Virus record (IMG/VR): IMGVR_UViG_3300037882_003134
Span: 1-57,039 of that record
DNA: 57,039 nucleotides
From: a virus
Direction: 5' to 3' (one strand)
The translations under genes and the position numbers were made by a program. This document shows, piece by piece, positions 15,514 through 24,913 of the stretch; within the stretch, counting starts at the first letter, position 1, and every line of letters starts with the position of its first letter. The notes under the pieces were generated by a model that searched no databases, had not been told where the DNA came from, and was given only the letters and a program-made list of their open reading frames with translations.

Positions 15514-16599
15514 CTAAGCGATTCGAACAACAACAGCTTGCCCCGCTCCAGAAGCAGCTCCGCTCGTTGAATCTGCAACGGCACCCGATCCTGCTGCCGC
15601 TTCATCACTCGTTCCCGGGCTTCCGGCTGTCACATTGTATGTACCAGAGTTCGTGATCGTTCCACGTACAAAAGCCGCGAAGCAACCCGGAGCACCCGGA
15701 GCACCACCACCGGCCGCGAGTGCGTACTTGCTCGCAGAACCAGTGGAAACCGACCCATTACTCGCATTGCTGGTACTCATATTCACTGTGCCGGTGTGCG
15801 AGTAGTCTCCTCCGCAGAACACCAGCATCGATCCGCCTCCATCCGACCCCGCTCCAGACGTAGCCGTAAACGTTCCCGAGGTATATCCGAACACTGCGGC
15901 AGCAGCTCCGCCGCTTGGCCCACCGGCACCGGGAGCCATCGTGATGCCAAACTGTGATGCCAAGTACGCAATCGCAGCGGTGATTGCTGTTCCGGCCGCT
16001 CGACCCACTGCCGAAGCAATGCCGGCTGTAGCAGTGCTCGACGCACTTCCAGAATTCACGGCACTCGCCGATCCGCCTCCACCGCTAGCCGCAGCCTTCG
16101 GGTCGTTGTCGGTCAAGTCTGAATCGGCCAAGCCAGCCTGTCCGCATCGAGTTTGTCCGGCGTTGTTCACCGGCTCTGTTGCGGCGTCCCCGGCCGAGGA
16201 GTCTTGAGTACCAGAAGTGAGGCTCACTACAACAGCATCGCCCTTCGCAGATCCTTCTCCGTTCAGGGAGATCGTTCCAGCCATCGTGTAGTTCCCTTGC
16301 ACGATCGGAATGAAGAGCAGGCCTTCGGCGGGAACATTCGAGAACGCCAATGTGGCTCCCACCGACACGTTAAAGCTCGTGTATTGCTTAATGACGATGC
16401 TTTCATTCTCGCAGTCGATCGTGGTTGTTCCCGAAGTGACGTTCAAGGCTCCGTCCGATCCATCCGCGTAGGCCGGGAAGAAGATTCTTGCCAGAAGATC
16501 GTCCAAATCACTGCGGTTCGTAACTACCTCCGCGCGCAGGTTGTTGTACTGAGCTGCGGTTGCGGTATCGCCGGCGCTGACATCTGACGAGGCTGGCAT
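15514..16599 (-). CDS. Gly/Ala/Ser-rich tail fibre-like protein
   Basis: A 361-residue protein, strongly enriched in Gly, Ala, Ser and Thr, with low-complexity stretches (AAASGGGGSASAVNSGSASS) between short beta repeats (GNYTMAGTISLNGEGS, GDYSHTGTVNMSTS, GTITNSGTYNVTAGS). This is the pattern of trimeric or glycine-rich tip fibres. Located between LamG and tail-tip genes; the start overlaps the upstream stop (TAATG). Confidence 0.6.
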   Translation of the reverse strand: MPASSDVSAGDTATAAQYNNLRAEVVTNRSDLDDLLARIFFPAYADGSDGALNVTSGTTTIDCENESIVIKQYTSFNVSVGATLAFSNVPAEGLLFIPIVQGNYTMAGTISLNGEGSAKGDAVVVSLTSGTQDSSAGDAATEPVNNAGQTRCGQAGLADSDLTDNDPKAAASGGGGSASAVNSGSASSTATAGIASAVGRAAGTAITAAIAYLASQFGITMAPGAGGPSGGAAAAVFGYTSGTFTATSGAGSDGGGSMLVFCGGDYSHTGTVNMSTSNASNGSVSTGSASKYALAAGGGAPGAPGCFAAFVRGTITNSGTYNVTAGSPGTSDEAAAGSGAVADSTSGAASGAGQAVVVRIA

Positions 16600-17144
16600 T
16601 AAGCGTCGGCGAAGGTGAACGTAGAATCTACCGTTACCGTATTCGGTGCGCTCTTCGACTGCTGTTGAATGTGATGCGAGAGCATCGTTCCGCTATCCGC
16701 ATCAGAAGTTCCATCGATGAAATGTCCCCATTCCTCCCAGGTGACGTTCGCTTCGCTCGCGCCGATGAATGTGCTGATATTGGCAACAGAATCATCATCC
16801 AGACGAGAGGAAACGGCCTTGCGGAACACTTCGTTTCCTAGAGCCGTATCGCCGGCTGTAGCGGCAGTGTTATCGTCCCCAATCGCAAAGTGCGTCACGT
16901 ACTTGGATGACTCCTCTGCCGTATTGCAGAGGATCTTTGCGAGAAAGTTGAGGCCGCTGTCCACAACGATGTTATGGCACACGTGCCTCTGCACTAAAAG
17001 ATGCTGGACTTTCGGCAGCCACAGATGACCTTTTCCGATTTCGTACCACTTCTGCAGCTCGTCAATGAGTCGCTCGTCTGCACGAGTCTTCGGCGCGAAG
17101 TGCCGGAAGATATGCACGCCCTTGACGGTAATCGCCCGATGCAT
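16599..17144 (-). CDS. Tail structural protein
   Basis: A 181-residue protein with a His-rich N-terminus (VKGVHIFRHF) and a core found in phage tail-associated proteins (THFAIGDDNTAATAGDTALGNEVFRK, then VTWEEWGHFIDG). Starts 6 nt after a leaderless -10 box embedded in the end of the 941-residue tail gene. Confidence 0.6.
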   Translation of the reverse strand: MHRAITVKGVHIFRHFAPKTRADERLIDELQKWYEIGKGHLWLPKVQHLLVQRHVCHNIVVDSGLNFLAKILCNTAEESSKYVTHFAIGDDNTAATAGDTALGNEVFRKAVSSRLDDDSVANISTFIGASEANVTWEEWGHFIDGTSDADSGTMLSHHIQQQSKSAPNTVTVDSTFTFADA

Positions 17145-17150
17145 GGAAAG

Positions 17151-17159
17151 AGTGTATCA
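17151..17159 (-). promoter_or_regulatory. Stop-promoter junction TGATACACT
   Basis: The TGA stop of the large tail gene plus TACACT form an extended -10 box; 6 nt later is the ATG at 17144. Confidence 0.65.
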
Positions 17160-19982
17160 CGACCAAGCCCCCAAGTCCCAGCGCAGCTTGTCCTCTGTTG
17201 TGCCCTCATCATTCGACCATTTGTAGTCCCCTGTCGCGTTCACATCGACAGTGTGCCCGTCGGCGATCTCAACGGCCTCAGCATGATCGACAGGCGTTGC
17301 AATCACGTAGGCATCAGCGACGCCCACATCCTCGCCATGATCCACGAGATCCTCGATCGTTTCCGTTTCGTTTGGGCTGATCTTCCGCTTCCCCTGCGTG
17401 AACGCATCACGCAAAAAGTCGATCCAGTCTTTTCCGATCACGTTCGTGCATTCGATGGAGTACAGATGGCGAATCGATCCTTGGAGGGTCGGCAGGTAGA
17501 ATTGCGTAGACACCTTCTGAATAATGAAGTCCTGCATCGTGACCCCGAACGATGGAAAGTCGAGTGTGATCACGTCGCCAGCCTTCCGGCCGCTACGGAG
17601 CGTTTGGAACGCTACCGTCGTCGTCGCGGACTTCCGGCGGGAGAGCTCTGCAGCAGCGAGTGAACGAGCGGTCACAAGCGAATCGACGGTCTCGTCGTTT
17701 ATTTCCAATTCACGGCGACCATACGTGCGGATGGACGCTTGATTCGTCCGAACAGCGAGCACCGGCGTGTTCGGGCTTCCGGTCAGGTAGAGAATCACGC
17801 CGTCTGCGGGAGCAGTGTCGAATCGGTACGATTTCTCTTGGAAGTTATAATACCCGTCGAAGCCTTCAGAATTCAGGAAGTCGATTCCACTGCGAAGGAG
17901 CAGGGCACTCTGCGATCCCTCCGTATTCATCAGGTAGATCGATTGCTGTTCTTGGTCGGAGAGGGCGTAGTCGAAGAACGTCACCTCATCAATAAGGCCA
18001 TCGAATACGTTTGATCCGTTGTTTCCACCGATCTCCAATACCCCAGACGAGACATTTGGGGCGGTGATGATCGTCGTGCTGACCAAAGTGCCATCCAGGT
18101 ACAAGCGAAGCGTGGGACCATCCACAACCGAGCTATCGAATGACATCCCAACCAAGTGCCAAGCACCGGAGAGGTCACCAACATCTACGTCCACCGCAAT
18201 CGACCCGCTGAACCGCTGGCGAAGGTAGTACGTTCCGCCCGACTGAATGAGCGATAGCTTGCTGTGTTCGCCAGCGAAGTCTCCAAAACCGCAGATGACC
18301 CGTTCCGTTGTGTCATGCACGTCCGGCCGAATCCACGCTGCCATCGAGTGATTGTCGTCTCCGGTTACATGGGAAGCCGACGTTTTCCGGGCACTGCTCG
18401 TCGAGCCGTTGAAAGAAACCGCATCGGAAAGCTGACCCGTCTGCTGGTATGTCAGGTTTGCAGCGGTCAAGTTGTTGGTTCCCATTGCATCCGTCAGGTT
18501 GCCGCTGGCTTCCTCCATCGTGAACCACGACCGAACGTCACCGCAGAGCCCGACTGTGTCGGTGAACATCTCAAATCCGGTGAATTGATACGGCAGCGGG
18601 TAGAACGTGTTCACGCCGTTTGCTTCGAGGATGTCTTTTCGCCATTGTCCGGGGTACGTCCCGCCGCGGACATAGATCACGTTCCGCACTTGGCTTCGAT
18701 CCGAGATTACTCGCAGAGAGCCCTGAATCACGCTCTGCCCGTCATCCTCTTCGAAAGTGGCTACGGATGCCGCACCGTCGCGGCTGACGAAGTGCAGGAA
18801 CATCTTTTCGTCGATCCACCACGCGAGTTCCAATTCGCGCGCGAGCGCCGAAAAGCAGTCTGCCGGATATTCGTAGAAGAATCCTGCGCTAGCGATCTCG
18901 ATGTCTGCAGAGTCAATAAGGCGGGAGGGGGCTTTCACTTCCAGGATGTCCACATCCCATCGCCTTGCCTCCACTGCTGAAAGCTCTTTCGAATAGGCCG
19001 AGAAGCGATACACCGTGCCTTCAAGGTTGGTTGTCGGCGTGGAATTGCCCGACGGGTGCATCACGCCCTGGAGAGCCAGCACATCGAACAGACCGATTGC
19101 GTACAGCGGTGTGAATTTCTTGCCGATCTTCAGCGCACCTGTTGAAGCCGCGAGCGATGAAGATGTAAGCGTCCCCTCTTTCGTCAGAACCCCATCGACG
19201 TAGATTCTTCCCATGCCTGATCCGAGCGTGCAAACGATCGTGTGGCGTTGACCTGCGGTGATCGGTGACCCCGTCGTTTGGATCGTGTAGTACGTCGATC
19301 CGTCTGACACCGCGAACACGATATTTCCGTTACCAGTGATCTGGATGGCATACGGCGCGTTTCCTGAGTTGTTCTCCTTCAGCACGAGAGTGCGGTTGAG
19401 ATCATCGGTGGAGAAGTCTATGCAGAGCGAAAGTGAACGGACGAAATCAAGGCTTCCGTCATCCTCAATCGACAGCTCCGCATCGTCAGTGCCGTCGAAA
19501 TCCACGGCGTAGTTCACCGTATCCCAGGTCACGCCAGAATCGAGCGTCGCGTCGTTGCCAAACCCTGTCGAGTCTTCCGCCGTCGTTCCAGTTCCTTCTT
19601 CAAACTGAAGCATCACCTTCAAATCGTCGGTCAGCACTTTGTCTCGCACGATATCGCGAATGATGTACCACAGCGTCCGCGCCGAGTACGTTTGCCGAAC
19701 CAGGCCGGCGAGAAGCTCGTCGTACCAGTCGGACACTTGCACTGCTGCCGTTTTCTCTGGCAGGGGCGACTGCTGGTTGATGTTTATTGCCTTGCCCGAA
19801 AACTGCAATGTGTCACCGTCATAGAACTCCACAACATCGTTCTCGCTTGGGATCGTACTGAGATCACGCAGCGAAAATGTCATCTGCGAATTCTTGTTAT
19901 TCACTTCGTTGACGATTGAGAGGGATTCGCGAACCAGGTCGTCTGTCCGTTCAACGCCTTGGATGAATAGGGAAGAAGTCAT
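17157..19982 (-). CDS. Large tail-tip protein with two LamG domains
   Basis: A 941-residue protein immediately after the tape measure gene, where siphoviruses encode distal tail and tail-associated proteins. The first 150 residues look like a tail-hub fold. Two LamG-like domains are visible, about 155-340 (FEEGTGTTAEDSTG ... GRIYVDGVLTKEG) and 475-690 (FTMEEASGNLTDAMG ... LYLDGTLVSTT, GLIDEVTFFDYALSDQE). The C-terminus returns to a hub-like fold. Probable role: host recognition at the tail tip. Confidence 0.75.
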   Translation of the reverse strand: MTSSLFIQGVERTDDLVRESLSIVNEVNNKNSQMTFSLRDLSTIPSENDVVEFYDGDTLQFSGKAININQQSPLPEKTAAVQVSDWYDELLAGLVRQTYSARTLWYIIRDIVRDKVLTDDLKVMLQFEEGTGTTAEDSTGFGNDATLDSGVTWDTVNYAVDFDGTDDAELSIEDDGSLDFVRSLSLCIDFSTDDLNRTLVLKENNSGNAPYAIQITGNGNIVFAVSDGSTYYTIQTTGSPITAGQRHTIVCTLGSGMGRIYVDGVLTKEGTLTSSSLAASTGALKIGKKFTPLYAIGLFDVLALQGVMHPSGNSTPTTNLEGTVYRFSAYSKELSAVEARRWDVDILEVKAPSRLIDSADIEIASAGFFYEYPADCFSALARELELAWWIDEKMFLHFVSRDGAASVATFEEDDGQSVIQGSLRVISDRSQVRNVIYVRGGTYPGQWRKDILEANGVNTFYPLPYQFTGFEMFTDTVGLCGDVRSWFTMEEASGNLTDAMGTNNLTAANLTYQQTGQLSDAVSFNGSTSSARKTSASHVTGDDNHSMAAWIRPDVHDTTERVICGFGDFAGEHSKLSLIQSGGTYYLRQRFSGSIAVDVDVGDLSGAWHLVGMSFDSSVVDGPTLRLYLDGTLVSTTIITAPNVSSGVLEIGGNNGSNVFDGLIDEVTFFDYALSDQEQQSIYLMNTEGSQSALLLRSGIDFLNSEGFDGYYNFQEKSYRFDTAPADGVILYLTGSPNTPVLAVRTNQASIRTYGRRELEINDETVDSLVTARSLAAAELSRRKSATTTVAFQTLRSGRKAGDVITLDFPSFGVTMQDFIIQKVSTQFYLPTLQGSIRHLYSIECTNVIGKDWIDFLRDAFTQGKRKISPNETETIEDLVDHGEDVGVADAYVIATPVDHAEAVEIADGHTVDVNATGDYKWSNDEGTTEDKLRWDLGAWS

Positions 19983-21829
19983 TAGGCATGATTCGTGGTC
20001 AGATTGAGCTGGCGCATGACCATCGCTCCGAGAGCATCGACGATTTCACGAGACGAGACACCGATCATTCCACCATGCACGTTCACCTCAACGTGAACCT
20101 GTTTGCCCATCATTCCACGGGATTCCTGTGCGGTATGAACGCGAGACCCTTGCGGAGCGGAGATGATTTCTGGACCGTGCTCGCCTACACGCGTGAATGG
20201 CTCGGCAATAACGCCTCCGCTCGATCGGCCTCGTGAGGAACGACTGCCAGTCGCAGCTGCAGCCACGAACTCCGCAATTTCCTTTGCCTTCTCCCACGCG
20301 GTCTGAAGTGACTCCAGAAGCCATCCGAAGAATCCTGAAAATGCCCCCTTGATCGCATTCAAAGCGCTATCTGCGCTGTTTTTGATCACGTCGAGGAATG
20401 ACTGCCACGACAGTTGAATTTCGATGGACATCGAGTCGAAAATGTTTTTGACCGTATCGAAGAACGACTGGTAATACAGGGTGACGATCTCTACCCACAT
20501 TTTCGTGTTCTCGACCAATGTCTCCGCAAAGAGCTGCGCCTTCCATTTCACTGCCTCCCAGTGCTGGGCGAGTGTGATGAGCAGGGCGATCAGTCCTACG
20601 ATGGCGAGTGCCAATGGACCACCGAGTGCGAGCAGTGGGGCGAGCACCCCTGCAGCGATGCCGATTGCCGCCATAGCGACCTTTACGCTCGCCAGTACGC
20701 TTACGATGGTTGTGAACATCACGAGCGCGCTACCTGCCACAGTGAGGAGTATCCCGAGTGCCGCTACAACGAGAGCAATGCTCTGCGAAATCTTCGGATG
20801 CGCTTCAGCCCATTCGGCCATTTTGCTGATCACCGGCGTGATCGTAAGCAGAATCTTGTTTATCGCGGGTAGGAGCAGGCTAGCGATGACAATTGCCAGG
20901 TCGTTCACCGTGTTTTTGAAGACGATCCACTGGCTTTCTGTTGTTGCAAAGCGCTTGGCGGCTTCTTCTGCAAGGGCGGTGTTCTCTCGGAATGCATCGG
21001 TCGAACTTCGAACGGCGTCTTCCAGTACCCCACCAGCTCCAGCGACCGACAGGAAAGCTCGCTGCAAGCGCGAATCAGCGAAGCCAAGTTCCGTGAGCAC
21101 CTGCCCTGCTTCATTGCCCGAGTCTGCAAGTCGGCGGACGAAACCTTCAAACTCACCGATTCCGCGTTTGCCTTGGTTATTCAGATCCAAAAGGATCTTT
21201 TGCACCGCCGTACCACCAGTTTCCGCCTGAATTCCTGCTGACGAGAACGCAGCGGCGATTCCGAAGATCTCTGCGGTTGTGAGTCCGGCGATCTTTCCTG
21301 CACCTGCGATACGGAGCGCGAATTCCGTAATCTCGCTTTCTGTTGTTGCGAAGTTGTTGCCCAACTCCACGACAGACGACCCCATTCGGTCAATATTCGA
21401 GATCGGCTCCTGTGTGATGTTCGAAATACGAGCGAATGCCGTTGCAGCGCTTTCTTCCGTCAGATCAGTCGTGACAGACAGCTCCGCAATCGACTTCGTG
21501 AAATTCGTGAGGTTCTCGACCCCACGCACACCGAGCTGACCGGCAAGTTCGCCAATGCGGTTTAACTGATTGACATTGACTGGAACCTGCTTTGAGAGGT
21601 TTCGGAAGTTCCTTTCCAGAGCCGCAAACTCTGCTTCAGATGCATCTACTGTCTTCCGAACGCCAGCGAAGGAGCTTTCGAAGGCAATGGCGCTGTTTAC
21701 CGCGACCCCGAGTGAAGCGGTAACGGCCAATCCAACCGCGGTCGCAGCCAAGCCGATCTTATTGAAGTGAGCACTCGCATTGTCGATGACAGTGACGATG
21801 TACTCGATGTTTTTCGTAACATCAGCCAT
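19982..21829 (-). CDS. Tail tape measure protein
   Basis: A 615-residue protein of the TP901-type tape measure family: N-terminal core FAGVRKTVDASEAEFAALE, then the conserved region with TGGTAVQKILLDL, and several strongly hydrophobic central segments (about 320-420). It sets tail length and helps DNA delivery. The length implies a short tail of roughly 90 nm by the usual 0.15 nm per residue rule. Its place after the frameshifted chaperone pair is classical. Confidence 0.9.
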   Translation of the reverse strand: MADVTKNIEYIVTVIDNASAHFNKIGLAATAVGLAVTASLGVAVNSAIAFESSFAGVRKTVDASEAEFAALERNFRNLSKQVPVNVNQLNRIGELAGQLGVRGVENLTNFTKSIAELSVTTDLTEESAATAFARISNITQEPISNIDRMGSSVVELGNNFATTESEITEFALRIAGAGKIAGLTTAEIFGIAAAFSSAGIQAETGGTAVQKILLDLNNQGKRGIGEFEGFVRRLADSGNEAGQVLTELGFADSRLQRAFLSVAGAGGVLEDAVRSSTDAFRENTALAEEAAKRFATTESQWIVFKNTVNDLAIVIASLLLPAINKILLTITPVISKMAEWAEAHPKISQSIALVVAALGILLTVAGSALVMFTTIVSVLASVKVAMAAIGIAAGVLAPLLALGGPLALAIVGLIALLITLAQHWEAVKWKAQLFAETLVENTKMWVEIVTLYYQSFFDTVKNIFDSMSIEIQLSWQSFLDVIKNSADSALNAIKGAFSGFFGWLLESLQTAWEKAKEIAEFVAAAATGSRSSRGRSSGGVIAEPFTRVGEHGPEIISAPQGSRVHTAQESRGMMGKQVHVEVNVHGGMIGVSSREIVDALGAMVMRQLNLTTNHA

Positions 21830-22022
21830 CCTTGGGGCGGGAAGAGCGGGACTTCTTGTCCCTCGTCACCATTATCGCATAATGCGCCGCGACTGTCTTA
21901 CGCGGAAGCGCATCGATCTCCCAAGGCGTGCAGTTGAGCTCCTTCGCCAGATCGTGCCGCATCATTGTTTGTCTGGCAGCCCGTTCGGCTTCGGGGCAAT
22001 CGACGGGGATGCCGTAGATCAA
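21822..22022 (-). CDS. Tail assembly chaperone, frameshift (T) extension
   Basis: A 66-codon ORF with only a TTG start. Its frame is exactly the -1 frame reached from the GGGAAAA heptamer in the upstream gene, giving a fused product of about 220 residues. This is the G/GT arrangement of lambda-like and many other siphoviruses, where the fusion binds the tape measure protein. Independent translation from TTG 22022 is the less likely alternative. Its end overlaps the tape measure gene. Confidence 0.7.
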   Translation of the reverse strand: MIYGIPVDCPEAERAARQTMMRHDLAKELNCTPWEIDALPRKTVAAHYAIMVTRDKKSRSSRPKDG

Positions 22023-22483
22023 GCAGCCGATTGCCCGTTCGATTTTCCCAACTCCTCCTCGTCCTTCGCTTCGATCTTCTTCACTTCCTCCTGAATAGCG
22101 GAGTAATCGCGCCGTGAAAGCAATCCAAGGCGTTTCTCGATGTCCGAATCGTCATCGTCGATGGACAACACCATGCCGGCGATCTTCGTGCGTTCTGCAG
22201 CGTGCGTATCCGCGACGCTGATTTCCGCATTGACGTGCTTCATGATGATTTCCTTTCGGGCTTCGTCCATGAGCAGCTTTCGCTGTCCCTCCTCAGCATT
22301 CTGAATGGCAAACGCGCGATCTGGTCCCAACTCCTCCGCAACGCGTGTGATGTCCACGTTGGCGATCTTCATGTCGAACTTGATGTTCTTGGAGATCATC
22401 TCCTGGAATCGCTCGAAAACGATCTGCGGGACGAAATCGTGGAGTTCTACGACCGATCCTGATTGAGGGAGCGTGAGCTTCAT
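22019..22483 (-). CDS. Tail assembly chaperone (G-like)
   Basis: A 154-residue acidic, helical protein between the tail tube and tape measure genes, the usual place of the chaperone. The 0-frame product ends in an acidic tail (EAKDEEELGKSNGQSAA). A C-rich tract (TTCCCCC) lies exactly 6 nt before the ATG and there is no Shine-Dalgarno. Confidence 0.75.
   Translation of the reverse strand: MKLTLPQSGSVVELHDFVPQIVFERFQEMISKNIKFDMKIANVDITRVAEELGPDRAFAIQNAEEGQRKLLMDEARKEIIMKHVNAEISVADTHAAERTKIAGMVLSIDDDDSDIEKRLGLLSRRDYSAIQEEVKKIEAKDEEELGKSNGQSAA
22043..22049 (-). promoter_or_regulatory. -1 ribosomal frameshift site GGGAAAA
   Basis: The heptamer G GGA AAA is in the correct phase of the chaperone gene (GGA at 22048, AAA at 22045). 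Slipping by -1 enters the 21822-22022 frame with no stop in between. It differs from the lambda G-T site (GGGAAAG) only in the last base. Confidence 0.75.
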
Positions 22484-22532
22484 ACAACTGGGGGAAGATG
22501 CAGCAGCACGCTACGACGACTTGCCAGAGAAA

Positions 22533-23534
22533 TCAACTCGGCTCCGTGTATGCAGTAGCAGCCTCTTCGTTTGTCAGCACGGCTGCGATCATCTGCGGCG
22601 TACCTTCATCAAGGTCGTAAACGGCGCGGAAGTCGATGCTCTCAATCACTTTGTCATCCGGCCCATCGCTGATCTCGTGCCCTGTGAAGTACACCTTCGC
22701 GAGGTCTATCTGAATTTCTGGCTTCTCGGCTTCACCGATCGTTGTCGGGTTCTGGAAGGCGATGCGCATTGCCCGTTCGGTTGCATCCGTGAAGTAGTCA
22801 CGGTACGTCATGGCCTCATGGAGAATTTCTAGCTTGCCAGAAACACGAATTGATCCAGGAACAAACTTGTTTGGTTCCGTGCTGCCGAAAACGTGATGTG
22901 GCTGCGTATCCCGATCGATCGACAGCTCCACCATGTGGAAACCGACCGCGCTCGCCGCACCCAGACCACTCAAGTCCGTAGCCAGCTTCACCGATCCATG
23001 CGAACCCTGGAAGTGATGATCCGATGCAAACGCCACAGTTCCGGTGCCGGATTCCACCGCCTGAGCGAGGATCTCCACATCGGCCATCAGGGCTTTGTCT
23101 GCTTCGCACGACAGTTTCAGGCTCTTGAACGTGCCATAGGTGGCCTTCTCACTCTGCACACCACCCAGCATGAAGATGGTGTAGGCCGGAGCCGAGGCTG
23201 CACTGTTGACGGTGATCGTGTGCTCGCGGACTTCTGTTTCTCCAGCAGCGTTCGCCGAAGACACAGTGCCGAGCAGACCCGTGAGAACGTGGCCGATCCA
23301 GTCAGATTTCACCAGTCCGGAGAACGAAAGTACGCTTCGCTCAGCAACGACATAGTTCTCGATGCCGGCCTCAATGCGAGCAACCGAGGAATTGTTCTCG
23401 ACGTGCTCTGCTTCGGCTTTCAGATAGCCGCTTTCGATCCCGATGAAGTGGCCGGTAGAGACCGCCACAGCGGTGCCTTTGGATGCGTCGTCCTCACGCG
23501 CAACGGCGATGGAACGTAGACGGCCTACGGTCAT
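22533..23534 (-). CDS. Major tail tube protein
   Basis: A 333-residue beta-rich protein just upstream of the tail chaperone genes, where siphoviruses encode the tail tube. Pattern includes a long internal beta segment (GTFKSLKLSCEADKALMADVEILAQ) and a C-terminal domain (FRAVYDLDEGTPQMIAAVLTNEE). The start overlaps the upstream stop (ATGA). Confidence 0.7.
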   Translation of the reverse strand: MTVGRLRSIAVAREDDASKGTAVAVSTGHFIGIESGYLKAEAEHVENNSSVARIEAGIENYVVAERSVLSFSGLVKSDWIGHVLTGLLGTVSSANAAGETEVREHTITVNSAASAPAYTIFMLGGVQSEKATYGTFKSLKLSCEADKALMADVEILAQAVESGTGTVAFASDHHFQGSHGSVKLATDLSGLGAASAVGFHMVELSIDRDTQPHHVFGSTEPNKFVPGSIRVSGKLEILHEAMTYRDYFTDATERAMRIAFQNPTTIGEAEKPEIQIDLAKVYFTGHEISDGPDDKVIESIDFRAVYDLDEGTPQMIAAVLTNEEAATAYTEPS

Positions 23535-23749
23535 TTAGAAGGGGTGGAAGATTTAACTTTCTTGGGCTTCTCCTCTTGGGTTTTCTCAAACTCCGGATGC
23601 TCCGCTTCAAGTTTCGGGTCACTGCGAAGTGCCGCTGCCAATTTCTTCGTGGCGTCAGCAAGTGACTCCCCATACACGCGAACAGCGCGAGGAACGGCAG
23701 GGCATTCGTCGGATGCTTTCTGTGAGGGGAATGCGTGGAACTTCGCCAT
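23531..23749 (-). CDS. Small protein in tail cluster, 72 aa
   Basis: A Lys/Pro-rich C-terminus (EKTQEEKPKKVKSSTPSK) follows a short folded part. No family recognised. A stop-promoter junction (TGATATACT) lies 9 nt before the ATG. Confidence 0.55.
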   Translation of the reverse strand: MAKFHAFPSQKASDECPAVPRAVRVYGESLADATKKLAAALRSDPKLEAEHPEFEKTQEEKPKKVKSSTPSK

Positions 23750-23758
23750 ACGCGAGGG

Positions 23759-23767
23759 AGTATATCA
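23759..23767 (-). promoter_or_regulatory. Stop-promoter junction TGATATACT
   Basis: TGA stop of the upstream tail gene followed directly by TATACT; the ATG at 23749 is 9 nt downstream. Confidence 0.55.
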
Positions 23768-24184
23768 CGAGATCAAAGTGCGCGCAGCAAACTGAAACGT
23801 CATGACCAGGCATGGGCCGGCGTTGATCTCCCGTAGCTCCACGCTTCCGGTCTGGACGCTGGAAACATCGACGTTATCGTCGAGAAGCCACTCCGCATTC
23901 AGCTTGTCCATCACCGCATCGATGGCGTCTTGGAAGTTTGCTTCTGCGGTATCGTTTGCCTTCTGTGACGTTTCCTGAAAGATGTCAATCGCAAATGTGT
24001 ACGTTCGCCAGTAGTCCGGGGCGTTCGTCTTCAACTCGTTCTCAGTAGAGATCAGATAGAAACGACAGGCAGGGAATCCGGAGAATTCGATAATACGGCC
24101 AGACTTCACGTCCTGCAGCTCGGTCACCGCGGAGAGCTGCGTGTTGAGTGCCGACCGAATGGAAGAGAGCGAATTGTTCGCCAC
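23765..24184 (-). CDS. Tail terminator/completion-like protein
   Basis: A 139-residue protein between an HK97-gp10-like gene and the tail tube gene, the standard slot for the tail terminator. The alternation of beta strands (FPACRFYLISTENEL, YTFAIDIFQET) and a C-terminal helix fits that fold. GTG start, 6 nt after the -10 hexamer. Confidence 0.6.
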   Translation of the reverse strand: MANNSLSSIRSALNTQLSAVTELQDVKSGRIIEFSGFPACRFYLISTENELKTNAPDYWRTYTFAIDIFQETSQKANDTAEANFQDAIDAVMDKLNAEWLLDDNVDVSSVQTGSVELREINAGPCLVMTFQFAARTLIS

Positions 24185-24190
24185 GGCGCG

Positions 24191-24199
24191 AGTATATCA
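24191..24199 (-). promoter_or_regulatory. Stop-promoter junction TGATATACT
   Basis: The TGA stop of the gp10-like gene plus TATACT, then 6 nt, then the GTG at 24184. Confidence 0.65.
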
Positions 24200-24604
24200 C
24201 GTCACCTCAATCGCAATCCTGTGACTTGCCTCCGCGAATAGATCGTCGATCTTCTTCTGCACCCCGAAGTCCTTCAGCGCCCATTCGAAGAACGGGCGAG
24301 CCTTCATCTTCTTTGTGCCCTCGTGGACGAATACACCGTACTTTGTGTTTGTCCGCACGCCGGCCGCAAGTAAGGCGATCTTCCGCTTGTTGATCGACGT
24401 ACGCATGCGGCTCGTGTCCACTGGGATTCCTTTTGCGTCGTATCCCGTCCGGCTCGCGCTCACAGCGGGCATCTTCTTTGTGTCGTCACGGAGAATCTGT
24501 GCTCCTACATCCACTGCCCGAGCGTAATGCCTCTTCGCGACCTCCGGATACTTCATCAGGTTCTTCAGCACGTCTTTGCCACCCTTGATCTGGATGGTCA
24601 TCAT
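24197..24604 (-). CDS. HK97 gp10-like head-tail/tail component
   Basis: A 135-residue protein with the gp10-family pattern: N-terminal helix, basic middle (MRTSINKRKIAL), then the conserved YGVFVHEGTKKMKARPFFEWAL. This family acts at head-tail joining or the tail end. Starts with ATGATG overlapping the upstream stop. Confidence 0.8.
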   Translation of the reverse strand: MMTIQIKGGKDVLKNLMKYPEVAKRHYARAVDVGAQILRDDTKKMPAVSASRTGYDAKGIPVDTSRMRTSINKRKIALLAAGVRTNTKYGVFVHEGTKKMKARPFFEWALKDFGVQKKIDDLFAEASHRIAIEVT

Positions 24605-24912
24605 CAGCGCTGTTTGGAAATGCTGAGGCGCTTGTGTGGCAGACCTCCGAAATTCGCGGAGAAGATCCGCCGTACAAAGTAGTTCGTGCTATCGATCACG
24701 AGCTTATCCGTCTCGCGAACGTCCTCCGCCCCGCCGACGTACACTTCGAACGGTTCAATCGACTCATCGAGCTCCAGCGCCATTGCCTGGCGATCAAGCG
24801 GCAGGAACGCGCCGAGGATCGTTGCATCTGCAGAACCGGGGTACGCCTGCTTTCCCGACGCGGTTGGAAGGTGATAGACGCCGATCTCTTTGGTGATCTC
24901 GGGCGGAAACAC
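24604..24912 (-). CDS. Head-closure (connector) protein
   Basis: A 102-residue protein. The GTG at 24912 is chosen because it follows the upstream stop by one base and gives a protein of family size; longer readings are the shadow of the neighbour. A small beta barrel is suggested (LELDESIEPFEVYVGG, DKLVIDSTNYFVRRI). Position between the gp6-like connector and gp10-like gene fits the head-closure protein. Confidence 0.6.
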   Translation of the reverse strand: MFPPEITKEIGVYHLPTASGKQAYPGSADATILGAFLPLDRQAMALELDESIEPFEVYVGGAEDVRETDKLVIDSTNYFVRRIFSANFGGLPHKRLSISKQR

Positions 24913-24913
24913 G

